Shown: positions 31,331 through 32,518 of the stretch, one piece after another
Layout of the letters: each line of letters opens with the position of its first letter
How positions within the stretch are numbered: the first letter of the stretch is position 1
DNA from: Dongibacter bovis
GTDB lineage: Bacteria; Bacillota; Negativicutes; Selenomonadales; Selenomonadaceae
Direction: 5' to 3'
Assembly (NCBI GenBank): GCA_902763085.1
Contig: CACWQW010000027.1
Span: forward strand, 1 to 32,518
DNA: 32,518 nucleotides
Program-made: the position numbers and the translations under genes
The notes under the pieces: model-generated
What the model was told of the DNA's origin: nothing
The model's database searches: none
The model's input: the letters and a program-made list of their open reading frames with translations, nothing else

Positions 31331-32518
31331 TTACTTGCTGTAATGCGTGACGTTGAATTTCGGCTCCGTCCCGCCGGCATGCGCCGTCTCTTCCTCAGGC
31401 GCCGCCTCCGGTACGGGCTGCGGCGCGGCGACGGCCGGCTCCGCCGGTGCGAGCGGCGTCAGCGCTGGTTTCCCCGTGTCGTCGTCTCCGCCGTCGTGAT
31501 CCTCTGGCGGAGGGGGGAGCTTGCCCGTCTTCAGGAGCTCGTCAAGCTCCGCCGCCGTGAGCGTCTCACGCTCGAGGAGCGCCTGTGCGATGAGGTCGAG
31601 CTTATCGCGGTTCTCCGTGATGATCTGGCGGCACGCCTCATAAGCGTCCTCCATGATGCGGCGGACCTCCTTGTCGATCTCGCTCGCGACCTCCTCGGAG
31701 TAGTTGCGCTGGTTGTTGAAGTCGCGGCCGAGGAAGACCTGATGGTTCGCGTCCTCGCCGTACGACACTGGGCCGAGCACGTCGCTCATGCCGTACTGCA
31801 TGACCATGCTGCGCACGATACGCGACGCCTGCTTGATGTCCTGCGAGGCACCCGTCGAGATCTCCTTGAGCACGACCTCCTCGGCGACGCGACCGCCCAT
31901 CGCGACCTTGAGCCGGTCGAGGAGCTCGCTGCGCGTCGCGTAGCTCCTGTCCTCTTTCGGGAGCATGAGCGTGTAGCCTCCCGCGCGCCCGCGCGGGATG
32001 ATCGTGACCTTGTGCACGGGATCCGCGTGCTTGAGCATCATGCCGACGAGCGTATGGCCGCCCTCGTGGTACGCCGTGAGGCGCTTCTCCTCGTCGCTCA
32101 TGATGTGGCTCTTACGCTCCGGTCCCGCCATGACGCGCTCGATGGCTTCCTCGAGCTCCGTCATGCCGATCGTGTGCTTGTCGCGGCGCGCGGCGAGCAG
32201 GGCCGCCTCGTTCACGAGGTTCGCGAGGTCCGCGCCCGTGAAGCCCGGCGTGCGGCGCGCGAGGATATCGAGATCGGCATCCTTGGCGATCGGCTTGCCC
32301 TTCGCGTGGACCTTGAGGATCGCGAGGCGACCGCGCACGTCCGGCTTGTCGACGACGATCTGGCGATCGAAGCGGCCCGGGCGCAGCAGCGCGGGATCGA
32401 GGATGTCCGGGCGGTTTGTCGCCGCGATGATGATGATGCCCTCATTCGCCGCGAAGCCGTCCATCTCGACGAGCAGCTGGTTGAGCGTCTGCTCGCGCTC
32501 GTCGTGGCCGCCGCCGAG
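31331..32518 (-). CDS. ftsH: ATP-dependent zinc metalloprotease FtsH, C-terminal part (5' end outside window)
   Basis: The frame is open to the window edge and gives 395 residues of the C-terminal part. FtsH is a membrane-anchored AAA+ protease that degrades damaged membrane proteins and short-lived regulators. Visible are the end of the AAA domain with [13 protein letters not shown], the second region of homology in [21 protein letters not shown], and the zinc site HEGGH with its third ligand Asp in the [10 protein letters not shown] region. After the protease domain there is a tail of about 70 residues rich in Pro, Ala, Glu and Asp; such tails vary widely and this one is long. The gene ends at 31331 and is followed by a terminator. 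The membrane anchor and Walker A lie beyond the window. Confidence 0.96.
   Translation of the reverse strand, partial: LGGGHDEREQTLNQLLVEMDGFAANEGIIIIAATNRPDILDPALLRPGRFDRQIVVDKPDVRGRLAILKVHAKGKPIAKDADLDILARRTPGFTGADLANLVNEAALLAARRDKHTIGMTELEEAIERVMAGPERKSHIMSDEEKRLTAYHEGGHTLVGMMLKHADPVHKVTIIPRGRAGGYTLMLPKEDRSYATRSELLDRLKVAMGGRVAEEVVLKEISTGASQDIKQASRIVRSMVMQYGMSDVLGPVSYGEDANHQVFLGRDFNNQRNYSEEVASEIDKEVRRIMEDAYEACRQIITENRDKLDLIAQALLERETLTAAELDELLKTGKLPPPPEDHDGGDDDTGKPALTPLAPAEPAVAAPQPVPEAAPEEETAHAGGTEPKFNVTHYSK

Overview
The window looks like a chromosomal segment of a GC-rich, diderm Firmicute of the Negativicutes, most like the Selenomonas group. The reasons are an Ile-type T-box leader (a Firmicutes trait), a complete type IV pilus assembly block (expected of an outer-membrane organism), frequent TTG/GTG starts behind strong AAGGAGG-like sites, and strongly GC-biased third codon positions. 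The genus is an inference. Almost every gene from 981 to the end lies on the minus strand.

Region 1 (1-1890) is accessory DNA. It holds the 3' end of a HipA-like kinase gene, two near-identical 17-bp palindromes, an AT-richer small gene for a coiled-coil protein (605-934), a 21-bp-stem two-way terminator, and a 5'-truncated trbL conjugation gene. It is probably the worn end of an integrated conjugative or mobilizable element next to the pan operon.

Region 2 (1891-4480) is a panS-like/panC/panD operon. The genes overlap by ATGA junctions, have their own promoter, a structured leader of about 310 nt and a strong terminator. Region 3 (4539-6680) is one methyl-accepting chemotaxis gene with its own terminator.

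Region 4 (6740-17858) may be one transcription unit of about 11 kb. A clean promoter drives pilB, pilT, pilC, the main pilin, a short prepilin peptidase, four minor pilin-like proteins, a GspL-like PilM/PilN fusion and pilO. The shikimate genes aroC, aroK and aroB follow, and a terminator closes the unit. The pilus part gives the motor ATPases, platform, pilin processing and inner-membrane alignment proteins; no secretin gene is present here.

Region 5 (17784-18246) is non-coding and structured. Region 6 (18188-22014) is ileS under a T-box with an AUC specifier, translationally coupled to a CsoR-type metal-sensing repressor. Region 7 (22041-31146) runs from a birA promoter through birA, coaX, dusB and an M18 aminopeptidase gene, followed by a type III restriction-modification pair (mod, res). 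dusB and coaX each carry a frameshift. Region 8 (31202-32518) is the 3' part of ftsH with its terminator.

Links between genes: panS/panC/panD and coaX belong to the same pantothenate-to-CoA route, and birA acts on biotin-dependent enzymes. The most interesting points are the pan-operon transporter and leader, the unidentified structured spacer, the palindromes beside the HipA-like gene, the pilus/aro linkage, the His-rich CsoR coupled to ileS, and the paired lesions in dusB and coaX.
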